Origin: RUG100 sp050953405
Lineage (GTDB): Bacteria; Bacillota; Clostridia; Peptostreptococcales; Anaerovoracaceae
Assembly (NCBI GenBank): GCA_050953405.1
Contig: JBMNMP010000003.1
Coordinates: 372,001 to 436,000 of the forward strand
Direction: 5' to 3'
Length of the DNA: 64,000 nucleotides
Made by a program: the position numbers and the translations under genes. The notes beneath the pieces were generated by a model. The model saw nothing but the letters and a program-made list of their open reading frames with translations, did no database searches and had not been told where the DNA came from. Of the stretch, positions 34,594-42,995 are shown piece by piece. Position 1 is the first letter of the stretch. Each line of letters opens with the position of its first letter.

Positions 34594-37500
34594 ATGATGT
34601 TCAAAAATTTATCAAATGGACCTATAGGCGAGGTGCAGAGCGCACAGGCCGACAAGTGGGAAAGAGAGGATATGCTGGGCAAGAGCATATCGACACGAGA
34701 GGGCAATCCCGATTTCGTTTTCTACGAGGGACCGCCAACTGCTAACGGCAAACCCGGTATCCATCACGTCATCGCGAGGACGCTGAAGGATTCGGTGTGC
34801 AGGTACAAGACCATGCAGGGATATAAAGTAAAGAGAAAAGCCGGTTGGGATACCCACGGACTCCCGGTGGAGATCGAAGTTGAAAAGCAGCTGGGGATGA
34901 ACGGCAAACAGGACATCGAAAAATACGGCATCAAGGAGTTCAACGAAAAGTGCAAGGAATCCGTCTTCAAATATGAGAGCATGTGGAGAGAGATGACCAA
35001 AAAGATGGGTTACTGGATCGACATGGATCACCCGTACATCACGCTGAACAACAATTACATAGAGACCGGATGGTGGATACTGAAGGAATTCCACAAGAAA
35101 AAGATGATATACGATGGCCACAAGATCCTGCCGTACTGCCCGCGCTGCGGAACAGGACTGGCTTCCCACGAAGTGGCTCAGGGATACAAAGAGGTCAAGG
35201 TACTGACGCTGACAGTCAAGTTCAAAAAGAAGGGCACTGATAACGAGTACTTCCTGGCATGGACGACAACGGCATGGACCCTGCCGTCAAACGTTGCTCT
35301 GACAGTGGGTCCGGACATCGACTATATCAAAGCAAGGATGACCGAAGGCGATGAAGAGGGCAACTACTTTTACGTTGCCAGGCTGCAGGCTGACAAGGTG
35401 CTGGGAGAAGGCAAGTATGAGATCGTGGAAGAAATGAAGGGCCGCGACCTCGAGTATCAGGAATACGAACAGCTGATGCCTTACGTACAGCCGACGGACG
35501 GCAAGAAGGCCTTTTATGTGACCTGCGCCGATTATGTAACCATTGAAGATGGTACCGGCATCGTGCATACCGCACCGGCCTTTGGTGAAGACGACTATAA
35601 CAACGGACGCAAATATGATCTGCCTGTGATGAATCCCGTGGACGAGCAGGGCAAATTCACGATGACGCCGTGGAAGGGCCACTTCGTCATGGAAGAAGGG
35701 CTCGATGTCGAGATATTGAAATCACTGGTAAGCGAGAACAAGCTGTTTGCCAGAGAAAAGATGGTCCACAACTATCCTCACTGCTGGAGGTGCGGGACCC
35801 CGCTGGTCTACTATGCAAAGCCCAGCTGGTATATCGAAATGAGCAGACTGAAAGATGAACTTGTAGCCAACAACAACACAGTGAACTGGTTCCCTGACTT
35901 TGTCGGCGAAAAGAGATTCGGCAACTGGCTGGCAGATGTAAAGGACTGGGCTATCTCCAGAAACAGATACTGGGGAACACCGATACCGATCTGGCGCTGT
36001 GAAGAGGGACATATCGAATGCATCGGCAGCCGGAAAGAGCTGGTCGAGAAGGCTATCGAGGATATAGATGAGAACATAGAACTGCACCGTCCGTATGTGG
36101 ATGATGTGCACATCAAGTGCCCGCACTGCGGCAAGACGATGACCAGGATACCGGAAGTCATGGACTGCTGGTTCGACAGCGGAGCGATGCCGTTTGCGCA
36201 GCAGCACTACCCGTTCGAAAACAAGGACGGCTTTGAAGGTGAGATGTTCCCGGCGGACTTCATATGCGAGGGCATCGACCAGACGAGAGGCTGGTTCTAT
36301 TCGCTGATGGCGATATCGACATTCCTCAAGGGCAGAGCCCCTTACAAGAATGTGCTGGTCAACGACCTGATCCTCGACAAGGACGGCAAGAAGATGAGCA
36401 AGCACGTGGGCAACACGGTCGATCCCTTCGAGCTCTTCGAAAAGTACGGCGCTGACGCCACGAGATGGTATCTGCTGCACGTTTCCCCGGCCTGGTCACC
36501 GACGAGATTCGATGAAGAGGGACTCAAGGAAACCGTGAGCAAGTTCTTCGGTACTCTGAGGAACGTATATAACTTCTTCGTACTCTATTCAAACCAGGAC
36601 GAGATCGACCCTGCAAATCTGACCGTAAAGGAAAGACCGGAGCTGGATCGCTGGATACTCAGCAAGTACAACCGCCTTGTAGGCGAGGTCACCGCTGAGA
36701 TGGACAGGTACGACCACATGAAGGCCGTGAGAAAGATCCAGTACTTTGTCAGCGAGGATCTCTCCAACTGGTACATCAGAAGAGCCAGGAGAAGGTTCTG
36801 GGGCACGGAGATGACCGAGGACAAAAAGAGCGTATACCGCACCACCTTTGAGGTGCTCAAGGGCGTTGCCCAGCTGATGGCACCGTTCGCACCCTTCCTT
36901 TCGGACGAGATATACACGAATCTCACGGGTGAGGAATCGGTACACCTCTCATACTTCCCGAAGGCGGATGCAGATCTGATCGATGAGAAAGCTGAAGAGC
37001 GCATGGATCTGGTGAGAAACCTGGTGGGTCTTGGAAGAGGTGCCAGAGAAAAAGAGCGCATCAAGGTCAGACAGCCGCTCTCTAAGGTCCTGCTGGACGG
37101 AAAGTACGAATCTCTCATCAGCGACCTGACACCGCTGATCAGGGAGGAACTGAATATAAAGGAAGTGGTCTTTGCCAAAGACCTGTCCCAGTTCATGGAT
37201 TACAGCCTGAAGCCGAACTTCAAGGTGGCAGGACCGGCACTGGGCGGCAAGATCAAGTCCTTCGGCAAGACCCTGTCACAGATGGATCCTGCTGAATTCG
37301 TGACTGAAATGCACGAGAACGGCAGCGTCAAGGCGGATCTTGACGGTGAGAGCATGGATATCACGCGCGATCTTGTTGACGTCAGGATAGATGCCAAAGA
37401 GGGCTTTGCAGTGGCCATGGAGAACAACATATTCATCATACTGGATACAACGCTCGATCGCGACCTGATCGATGAAGGTCTCGCCAGAGAAGTGATCTCC

Positions 37501-37716
37501 AAGGTGCAGCAGCTGAGAAAGCAGAACGACTTTGAGATGATGGACAGGATAGAGATCTCTCTCGAAGCTGATGAAGAAGTCGCCGCTGCTGTTGAAAAAC
37601 ACAGGGACTACATCATGACGGAGACCCTGGCAGACGAGATCAGGACCGGCGTAGCCGGACTGGATGAGTTCAAGATCAACGGTCATCAGACAGGGATCGG
37701 GGTCCGCAAGAAATGA
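34594..37716 (+). CDS. ileS: Isoleucyl-tRNA synthetase, class 2 (eukaryote/archaea-like) type
   Basis: Charges tRNA-Ile; class I synthetase with editing domain. 1040 aa, about 100 longer than the usual bacterial form. The HIGH-region reads GPPTANGKPGIHHV (46-59) and the second signature is KMSKH (600-604). These sequences and the length fit the second bacterial IleS type, related to eukaryotic enzymes and generally insensitive to mupirocin. ATG 34594 or 34597 (ATGATG) follows AAAGGAGACTAG. Controlled by the preceding T-box; the next gene overlaps its stop by four bases. Confidence 0.96.
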   Translation: MMFKNLSNGPIGEVQSAQADKWEREDMLGKSISTREGNPDFVFYEGPPTANGKPGIHHVIARTLKDSVCRYKTMQGYKVKRKAGWDTHGLPVEIEVEKQLGMNGKQDIEKYGIKEFNEKCKESVFKYESMWREMTKKMGYWIDMDHPYITLNNNYIETGWWILKEFHKKKMIYDGHKILPYCPRCGTGLASHEVAQGYKEVKVLTLTVKFKKKGTDNEYFLAWTTTAWTLPSNVALTVGPDIDYIKARMTEGDEEGNYFYVARLQADKVLGEGKYEIVEEMKGRDLEYQEYEQLMPYVQPTDGKKAFYVTCADYVTIEDGTGIVHTAPAFGEDDYNNGRKYDLPVMNPVDEQGKFTMTPWKGHFVMEEGLDVEILKSLVSENKLFAREKMVHNYPHCWRCGTPLVYYAKPSWYIEMSRLKDELVANNNTVNWFPDFVGEKRFGNWLADVKDWAISRNRYWGTPIPIWRCEEGHIECIGSRKELVEKAIEDIDENIELHRPYVDDVHIKCPHCGKTMTRIPEVMDCWFDSGAMPFAQQHYPFENKDGFEGEMFPADFICEGIDQTRGWFYSLMAISTFLKGRAPYKNVLVNDLILDKDGKKMSKHVGNTVDPFELFEKYGADATRWYLLHVSPAWSPTRFDEEGLKETVSKFFGTLRNVYNFFVLYSNQDEIDPANLTVKERPELDRWILSKYNRLVGEVTAEMDRYDHMKAVRKIQYFVSEDLSNWYIRRARRRFWGTEMTEDKKSVYRTTFEVLKGVAQLMAPFAPFLSDEIYTNLTGEESVHLSYFPKADADLIDEKAEERMDLVRNLVGLGRGAREKERIKVRQPLSKVLLDGKYESLISDLTPLIREELNIKEVVFAKDLSQFMDYSLKPNFKVAGPALGGKIKSFGKTLSQMDPAEFVTEMHENGSVKADLDGESMDITRDLVDVRIDAKEGFAVAMENNIFIILDTTLDRDLIDEGLAREVISKVQQLRKQNDFEMMDRIEISLEADEEVAAAVEKHRDYIMTETLADEIRTGVAGLDEFKINGHQTGIGVRKK

Positions 37717-38051
37717 CTGTAAGCGCTGCTGATAGAAACAGGCTGCTGAGTGTGAACGTCAGGGAGCACGGACACATAGTGGATCTGTACTGCGCGCAGG
37801 GCAGAGATCCGGAGACCATAGCCATCAGGCTGGGCATCGATCTGGAGCTGATAATACTGATACTGCGAGCTTACAACGTAAAACTGGGCAGCGACTGGGG
37901 CGACGAAGAAGATGACCGCGGAGCTTACAAGCGCATACCTGAGAAAATAGTAAAGAAATTTGTAGCCGAATATTATCCGGGCATCCTCAGGGGACGCCCG
38001 GAAACTACTCTGGCTGATTACATGATGGGAGGCCGGGGATCCGATGACTGA
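37713..38051 (+). CDS. Small conserved-looking protein of unknown function with HTH-like segment
   Basis: 112 aa. Residues 29-53 (RGRDPETIAIRLG-type helix then IDLELIILILRAYN; here QGRDPETIAIRLGIDL) look like a helix-turn-helix, suggesting nucleic-acid binding. No membrane or signal segment. Coupled by ATGA overlap to ileS and by an 8-base overlap to rlmN, so it is very likely translated. I do not recognise the family. Confidence 0.75.
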   Translation: MTVSAADRNRLLSVNVREHGHIVDLYCAQGRDPETIAIRLGIDLELIILILRAYNVKLGSDWGDEEDDRGAYKRIPEKIVKKFVAEYYPGILRGRPETTLADYMMGGRGSDD

Positions 38052-39063
38052 TCTGAAGAACATGACGCTGGAAGAGCTGGAAGGCTGGTTCGCAGCGCAG
38101 GGTGAAAAGCCGTTTCGTGCCCGGCAGGTGTACCGCTGGATATACCGCGGGAAACAGGATTTCGGTGAGATGACAGACCTGTCTCTCGCACTGCGGGAAA
38201 AGCTGGCGCATACGGCCTGCATAGGCAGCCTGGAAACGGTCACCGTGCAGGAGTCGGCTGGCGACGGGACCAGAAAGTTTCTCTTTCAGTTGGAGGATGG
38301 CAACCGCATAGAGACTGTATTCATGAAGTACAGCTATGGAAATTCGATATGCATTTCATCGCAGGCCGGATGCCGCATGGGATGCATTTTCTGCGCCAGC
38401 ACCAGGAACGGGCTGGCCCGGAACCTGACGGCCGGAGAAATGGCGGATCAGATCATCTGCGTCCAGCGATACACGGGCGAGAAAATCAATCACATCGTAG
38501 TCATGGGCAGTGGAGAGCCCATGGAGAACTATCAGCAGCTGGACCGCTTTATCACCATGGTGCACGAAAAGGACGGACTGGGCATCGGCAGTCGGAATAT
38601 CACGGTATCCACCTGCGGTCTGATACCCGGGATCGAACGTATGGCTGAGGATCACCCGCAAGTGAACATCGCTGTTTCTCTGCACGCGGCAGACGATGAG
38701 ACCAGGGAAAAGATCATGCCTGTGAACAGAAAGTACGGACTTGAGGAGCTGCTGGCGGCATGCAGAGAGCACATCGAAAAGACAGGCCGCCGCATGACCT
38801 TCGAGTACGCTCTGATAAAAGACGTCAACGACAGGAGGAAGGATATCGATCTGCTGGCAAAGCGCCTGCACGGCATGAACTGTCACGTAAATCTGATACC
38901 GCTGAACGAAGTCTCCGAGAGCGGATTGCGCGGCAGCGGCAGGAAAAAGGCCGCTGAAATAGCGGATCATCTGGTTTCTATGGGCATCCAGGCGACGGTC
39001 AGAAGAGAGCTGGGCAGCGACATTGACGCGGCATGCGGACAGCTGCGGCTGCGTAAAAAATGA
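38044..39063 (+). CDS. rlmN: 23S rRNA (adenine2503-C2) methyltransferase, radical SAM
   Basis: Methylates A2503 of 23S rRNA (and A37 of some tRNAs). 339 aa. Radical SAM cluster motif C110-x3-C114-x2-C117 in AGCRMGCIFCAST, N-terminal accessory helices (GEKPFRARQVYRWIY), and a C-terminal Cys in AACGQL that forms the methyl-carrying/covalent intermediate. Starts inside the previous gene by eight bases; third gene of the T-box-controlled ileS transcript, so isoleucine supply may also affect it. Confidence 0.96.
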   Translation: MTDLKNMTLEELEGWFAAQGEKPFRARQVYRWIYRGKQDFGEMTDLSLALREKLAHTACIGSLETVTVQESAGDGTRKFLFQLEDGNRIETVFMKYSYGNSICISSQAGCRMGCIFCASTRNGLARNLTAGEMADQIICVQRYTGEKINHIVVMGSGEPMENYQQLDRFITMVHEKDGLGIGSRNITVSTCGLIPGIERMAEDHPQVNIAVSLHAADDETREKIMPVNRKYGLEELLAACREHIEKTGRRMTFEYALIKDVNDRRKDIDLLAKRLHGMNCHVNLIPLNEVSESGLRGSGRKKAAEIADHLVSMGIQATVRRELGSDIDAACGQLRLRKK

Positions 39064-39064
39064 G

Positions 39065-39093
39065 TTGCCGAGATGTGGAGGATAGTGTATAAT
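39065..39093 (+). promoter_or_regulatory. Promoter for the P-loop gene (TTGCCG-N17-TATAAT)
   Basis: TTGCCG at 39065-39070, TATAAT at 39088-39093, right after the rlmN stop. Confidence 0.6.
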
Positions 39094-39129
39094 TAACGAT
39101 ATTACAAGAGAGTGAAGGAGGACGGTGCT

Positions 39130-39552
39130 ATGGTGAAATTACTAGTAGGGCACAAGGGCAGCGGAAAGACGAAACAGATGGTGGCCACGGCTAACGAGGC
39201 AGTGGAGACTACTGACGGCAGTGTGATCTTTATCAACAAGAATCACAGGCTGAATATGGAACTGAACCACGATATAAGGGTTGTCTGTATGGAGGATTTT
39301 CCACACATTACTAACAGCGATGAGTACGTAGGATTTATTTACGGGATCATCAGTTCGAATCATGACATCGATGTGATGTTCATAGATGGCATTCTAAAGC
39401 ACGCAGACTTTTCTCTGGGGAATCTGCCGGAGTTCATTGATAGAATAAAGAAGATATCAGATACATACGATATAGATTTTGTGGTCAGCCTGAGCGCTGA
39501 GCAGGAAGAGATGATCGGCGTAGACTTTACGGGATGCGAGATTCTCAACTAA
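39130..39552 (+). CDS. Small P-loop ATP-binding protein, function unknown
   Basis: 140 aa. N-terminal Walker A GHKGSGKT (7-14), then a beta-alpha ATPase-like fold with VMFIDGILK as a possible Walker B. Similar small proteins are often labelled twitching-motility-like in Clostridia, but I see no pilus gene here. ATG 39130 has GGAGG eight bases upstream; an in-frame GTG at 39112 overlaps that site. Monocistronic: its own promoter ahead and a terminator behind. Confidence 0.8.
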   Translation: MVKLLVGHKGSGKTKQMVATANEAVETTDGSVIFINKNHRLNMELNHDIRVVCMEDFPHITNSDEYVGFIYGIISSNHDIDVMFIDGILKHADFSLGNLPEFIDRIKKISDTYDIDFVVSLSAEQEEMIGVDFTGCEILN

Positions 39553-39567
39553 GAGGAAGATACACCA

Positions 39568-39594
39568 GAGCAGTGCACAGCACTGCTCGTTTTC
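39568..39594 (+). terminator. Rho-independent terminator after the P-loop gene
   Basis: Perfect nine-base stem GAGCAGTGC / GCACTGCTC, three-base loop, then GTTTTC. Confidence 0.8.
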
Positions 39595-39663
39595 ATTGAC
39601 ACCAGCGACAGCACGGCTGAGCGCCGGTTTTTGATAGCGGGAGATGAATCAAGACAAAACAAA

Positions 39664-40617
39664 ATGAAACAAGTATATGGGTTTGTGTGCCTGACAGCGT
39701 TCCTGTTCGGCACCATGGAAGTTGCACTGAAAGTCGCCGGAGGAGATATGGATTCCTTCCAGCTGACCTTCCTGAGGTTTGCGATAGGCGGATTGATGCT
39801 GCTGCCCTTCGGGCTGGCAGAAATCAGGATGAAAAACATAAAATTAGAGATGAAGGATATCGGCTGGCTGCTGCTGGTGGGGATCATGGGGATCCCGATC
39901 AGCATGTTGTTTTTCCAGCTGGGAGTCGTCAGATCCAATGCCTCCACGGCATCGGTCCTCATCTGCCTCAACCCGCTGTTCACAATGGTGATCGCGCACT
40001 TCTTTGCCGGAGAGCCCATGAACAAGGTAAAGGTGCTCTCATTTTTCATAGGTGTAGCGGCCATGATTTTCATGATCAGACCCTGGGACCTGGAGCCCGG
40101 AAACACGCCGGCGGGCATGATATGCATGCTGGTGGCTGCGGTGACCTTCAGTATCTACACCGTGATGGGCAAGAGGAGCACGTTGAAGCTGGGTGTCATG
40201 GCACAGACCAGCATCAGCTTTCTGCTGGGCTCCGCGGTACTGCTGGCAGTCATCCTCATCATGGGAAGGCCGATACTTGCAGGCGTGCCTCAGCACATCT
40301 GGCTGGTGCTCTACATCGGAGTATTCGTCACCGGAATAGGATACTGGTCATATTTCCAGGCCATCAAGAGATCGGATGCCAGCACCGGTTCCATTGCATT
40401 CTTCATCAAGCCGGCGATCGCACCGATAATGGCAGTGATCATCCTGGGAGAAAACCTGATGTGGAACGCTATAGTCGGCATCGTGATGCTGCTGGCAGCT
40501 TCCTTCCTCAACCTGCGGGAGAACAGAAAGGTGAGTGAATTAAATGACAGAATTGAACTTGAAGGCGATCAGCAGGAGATTCAACACCAGGAAACCGGGG
40601 GCAGTAGGAAGGTTTAA
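39664..40617 (+). CDS. EamA/DMT-family permease
   Basis: 317 aa from this start, ten hydrophobic helices as two EamA repeats (second half with YIGVFVTGIGYWSYFQAIKR and FFIKPAIAPIMAVIILGE). Drug/metabolite transporters move amino acids, sugars or purines; substrate unknown. ATG 39664 lacks a clear ribosome site; a TTG at 39631 in the same frame is the alternative. The hydrophilic C-terminal tail overlaps the next gene by 74 bases, which is unusually long. Confidence 0.85.
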   Translation: MKQVYGFVCLTAFLFGTMEVALKVAGGDMDSFQLTFLRFAIGGLMLLPFGLAEIRMKNIKLEMKDIGWLLLVGIMGIPISMLFFQLGVVRSNASTASVLICLNPLFTMVIAHFFAGEPMNKVKVLSFFIGVAAMIFMIRPWDLEPGNTPAGMICMLVAAVTFSIYTVMGKRSTLKLGVMAQTSISFLLGSAVLLAVILIMGRPILAGVPQHIWLVLYIGVFVTGIGYWSYFQAIKRSDASTGSIAFFIKPAIAPIMAVIILGENLMWNAIVGIVMLLAASFLNLRENRKVSELNDRIELEGDQQEIQHQETGGSRKV

Positions 40618-41167
40618 GCGTTTCGCTGTACTGATGCCTCTGGTGGAAGCCGGAGGCCGGCTGAACTTTCTCTTTGAAGAGAGGGCCAGGGACCTGGACA
40701 GGCAGCCCGGCGAGGTCTGCTTTCCGGGAGGAGAGCAGGAAGACGGGGAGACGCCTTTGATGTGTGCTGTGAGAGAGACCATGGAAGAGCTGGGTGTCCG
40801 GCGGAAAGCTATCGAAGTGATCATCAAGGCGGACACGGTCTACGGTTCGCGTTCATCACTGGTCAGCTGTTATCTGGCCAGCCTGGATACGGGCGGGATG
40901 CAGCCGTCCGCGGCCGAGGTAGAGGAAGTGTTCCTGGTGCCCGTGAGCTTCTTCATGGAGAGCGAACCGGTAATGGGGCACATGACTTATGTACCCAGGG
41001 ATGTGGATGATTTTCCCAACGAAATGATACGCTTTCCGCAGGGCTACAACTGGATGGACATAGAACACGAGGTACCCATATATGAATATGGCGATCACGT
41101 CATCTGGGGCCTGACGGGACGCATGATCCAGAACTTTGTCAGTATAATGAAAGGTGAGAAAAAATGA
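40544..41167 (+). CDS. Nudix hydrolase, CoA pyrophosphatase-like (NudL type)
   Basis: 207 aa. Nudix box GGEQEDGETPLMCAVRETMEELG near 66-88; the flanking LDRQPGEVCFPGG is the extra motif of coenzyme A pyrophosphatases, which cut CoA to 4'-phosphopantetheine and 3',5'-ADP. ATG 40544 has AAAGGTGAG upstream. Overlaps the permease 5' and the amidase 3' (ATGA), part of a coupled run to the methyltransferase at 46 kb. Confidence 0.85.
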   Translation: MTELNLKAISRRFNTRKPGAVGRFKRFAVLMPLVEAGGRLNFLFEERARDLDRQPGEVCFPGGEQEDGETPLMCAVRETMEELGVRRKAIEVIIKADTVYGSRSSLVSCYLASLDTGGMQPSAAEVEEVFLVPVSFFMESEPVMGHMTYVPRDVDDFPNEMIRFPQGYNWMDIEHEVPIYEYGDHVIWGLTGRMIQNFVSIMKGEKK

Positions 41168-41970
41168 AATTCAAGATAGCACTCTGCCAGATAAAGGGTT
41201 CATTCGACAAAGACGAGAGCAGGAAAAAAGCGGACGAGTTCATCACACGGGCTGCGCAGAACGGCGCCAGGCTGGTGGTCCTGCCGGAGATGTGGAACTG
41301 TCCCTATTCCAATGATTATTTCAGAGAATACGCCGAGCCGCAGGGGGGCGAGACATATGAATTCCTCTCGCAGACTGCGGCCGCAAACGATATATACCTG
41401 GTGGGCGGCAGCATTTCCGAACTGGAGGATGACAAGGTGTACAACACCAGCTACATTTTAGACAGGAAGGGGAAGCTGATCGGAAAGCACAGGAAAGCCC
41501 ACATGTTCGACATCGATGTGGAGGGCGGCATCAAATTCATAGAATCGGAGACCCTCACACCGGGAAACAAGGCGACCGTAGTGGATACGGAGTTCTGCCG
41601 CGTTGGCGTGGCCATATGCTACGACGTGCGCTTCCCGGAGCTTACCAGGAAGATGTCCCTCATGGGAGCAAAGCTGGTGATCCTGCCGGCGGCCTTCAAC
41701 ATGACGACCGGACCGGCACACTGGGAGCTCTCTATGCGGGCGCGGGCGCTGGACAACCAGGTCTATTTTGCGGCCTGCAGCCCGGCCAGGGATGAAGACG
41801 GCGTATATGTCGCTTATGGGCATTCCATGATAACCGACCCCTGGGGTCAGGTTGTGGCAGCGACAGGGGTAGAAGAGGATATTGTTTACGGCGACATCGA
41901 TCTCGACAGGGTCTCTGAGATCAGAGAGCAGTTGCCGCTGTTAAAGCACAGGAGAGAGGAACTTTACTGA
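41164..41970 (+). CDS. Carbon-nitrogen hydrolase (omega-amidase / Nit2-like)
   Basis: 268 aa nitrilase superfamily member. Glu42-Lys111-Cys152 triad in LPEMWN, HRKAHMFD and ICYDVRFPE. The HMFDIDV and CYDVRFPEL contexts are those of omega-amidases, which convert alpha-ketoglutaramate or alpha-ketosuccinamate to the keto acid. Metabolite repair is a plausible job and fits the Nudix neighbour. Coupled to both neighbours by overlapping stop/start codons. Confidence 0.9.
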   Translation: MKFKIALCQIKGSFDKDESRKKADEFITRAAQNGARLVVLPEMWNCPYSNDYFREYAEPQGGETYEFLSQTAAANDIYLVGGSISELEDDKVYNTSYILDRKGKLIGKHRKAHMFDIDVEGGIKFIESETLTPGNKATVVDTEFCRVGVAICYDVRFPELTRKMSLMGAKLVILPAAFNMTTGPAHWELSMRARALDNQVYFAACSPARDEDGVYVAYGHSMITDPWGQVVAATGVEEDIVYGDIDLDRVSEIREQLPLLKHRREELY

Positions 41971-42995
41971 TGAAAAAAATTTTTGCGGGATTGATAGCAG
42001 CAGTTATGGTATTCGCGCTCACAGCCTGCGGTACCATACAGGGGAATCAGAACAAAGTAGTGAAACAGAATCCGCTGGTCGTACTGGTGACCAACACCGG
42101 CAGCATGGGGGACAACAGCTATAACGATGAAGGCTGGGTAGGCTGCGAGCAGGCCAAGAAGGATATGGACATCGACATCAGGTGCCTGGAATCGCAGAAT
42201 GCCAAGGAGGTGGACCAGAACCTTCAGTCTGCCGGCAATGACAATGCCGCCCTGGTAGTCGTCATGGAGGACGGCAATCGCGATGCGATCAAGAGGGCGT
42301 CGGTCAACTATCCGGACACCAAGTTCGTGGTCATTGATGGAAAGAAATACGGTGACAACGTGGCCGGAGTGACTTTCGCAGAGCAGGAGGGCGCTTATCT
42401 TGCGGGAATAGCGGCCGCCTCGGTGACCATAACAAAGACGGTCGGCTTTATTGGAGGAAAGCGCGATGCCGCTGTACAGCGGTATGAAGCCGGTTTCAAG
42501 GCCGGTGTGATGACTGTGGAGAAAGACATCAACGTGCTCACCCAGTATACAGGGAACTACAGTGATACAGAAAAAGCCGCCTCCATAGCGGAGGCCATGC
42601 ACAAGCGCGGTGCGGACGTGATCATGCAGGCAGCCGGCAAGGCCGGTGCCGGCGTCATCGAGACGGCGGGAAAGGATGACTTCTATGCGATAGGCACCGA
42701 TGCTGATCAGTCGGTGAACGATTCGGAGCACGTGCTCTGTTCGGCGACCAAGGACATCAGCGGTGCCGTCAAGGAGCAGATCGCCAAGGTCGTAAAGGGA
42801 GATTTCCAGGCCAAGGATCTGGAGAAGACCATCAAGGACGACAGCGTGGGTATCAGCGATAATGCAGGCAATATGCCGCAGCTGCTGGTAGACAGGCTTG
42901 ACCGCGTCAAGAAGGAAATTATCAAGGGAAAGATAAAAGTGCCCTGGGACAGCAGATCGCTGGCGAATTTCAAGGCACCTGATATTGAAGAATGA
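41970..42995 (+). CDS. BMP/PnrA-family substrate-binding lipoprotein
   Basis: 341 aa. Lipoprotein signal ending in LTAC with Cys20 as lipid attachment. The body matches the basic membrane protein/PnrA family (MGDNSYNDEGWVGCEQA, GVTFAEQEGAYLAGIAAA, VGFIGGKRDAAVQRYEAGF), periplasmic-type binding proteins for purine nucleosides. The ABC ATPase and permeases that normally follow are missing here, so it may serve a transporter elsewhere or be a sensor. TGATG overlap upstream, ATGA overlap with ygiQ. Confidence 0.9.
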   Translation: MKKIFAGLIAAVMVFALTACGTIQGNQNKVVKQNPLVVLVTNTGSMGDNSYNDEGWVGCEQAKKDMDIDIRCLESQNAKEVDQNLQSAGNDNAALVVVMEDGNRDAIKRASVNYPDTKFVVIDGKKYGDNVAGVTFAEQEGAYLAGIAAASVTITKTVGFIGGKRDAAVQRYEAGFKAGVMTVEKDINVLTQYTGNYSDTEKAASIAEAMHKRGADVIMQAAGKAGAGVIETAGKDDFYAIGTDADQSVNDSEHVLCSATKDISGAVKEQIAKVVKGDFQAKDLEKTIKDDSVGISDNAGNMPQLLVDRLDRVKKEIIKGKIKVPWDSRSLANFKAPDIEE

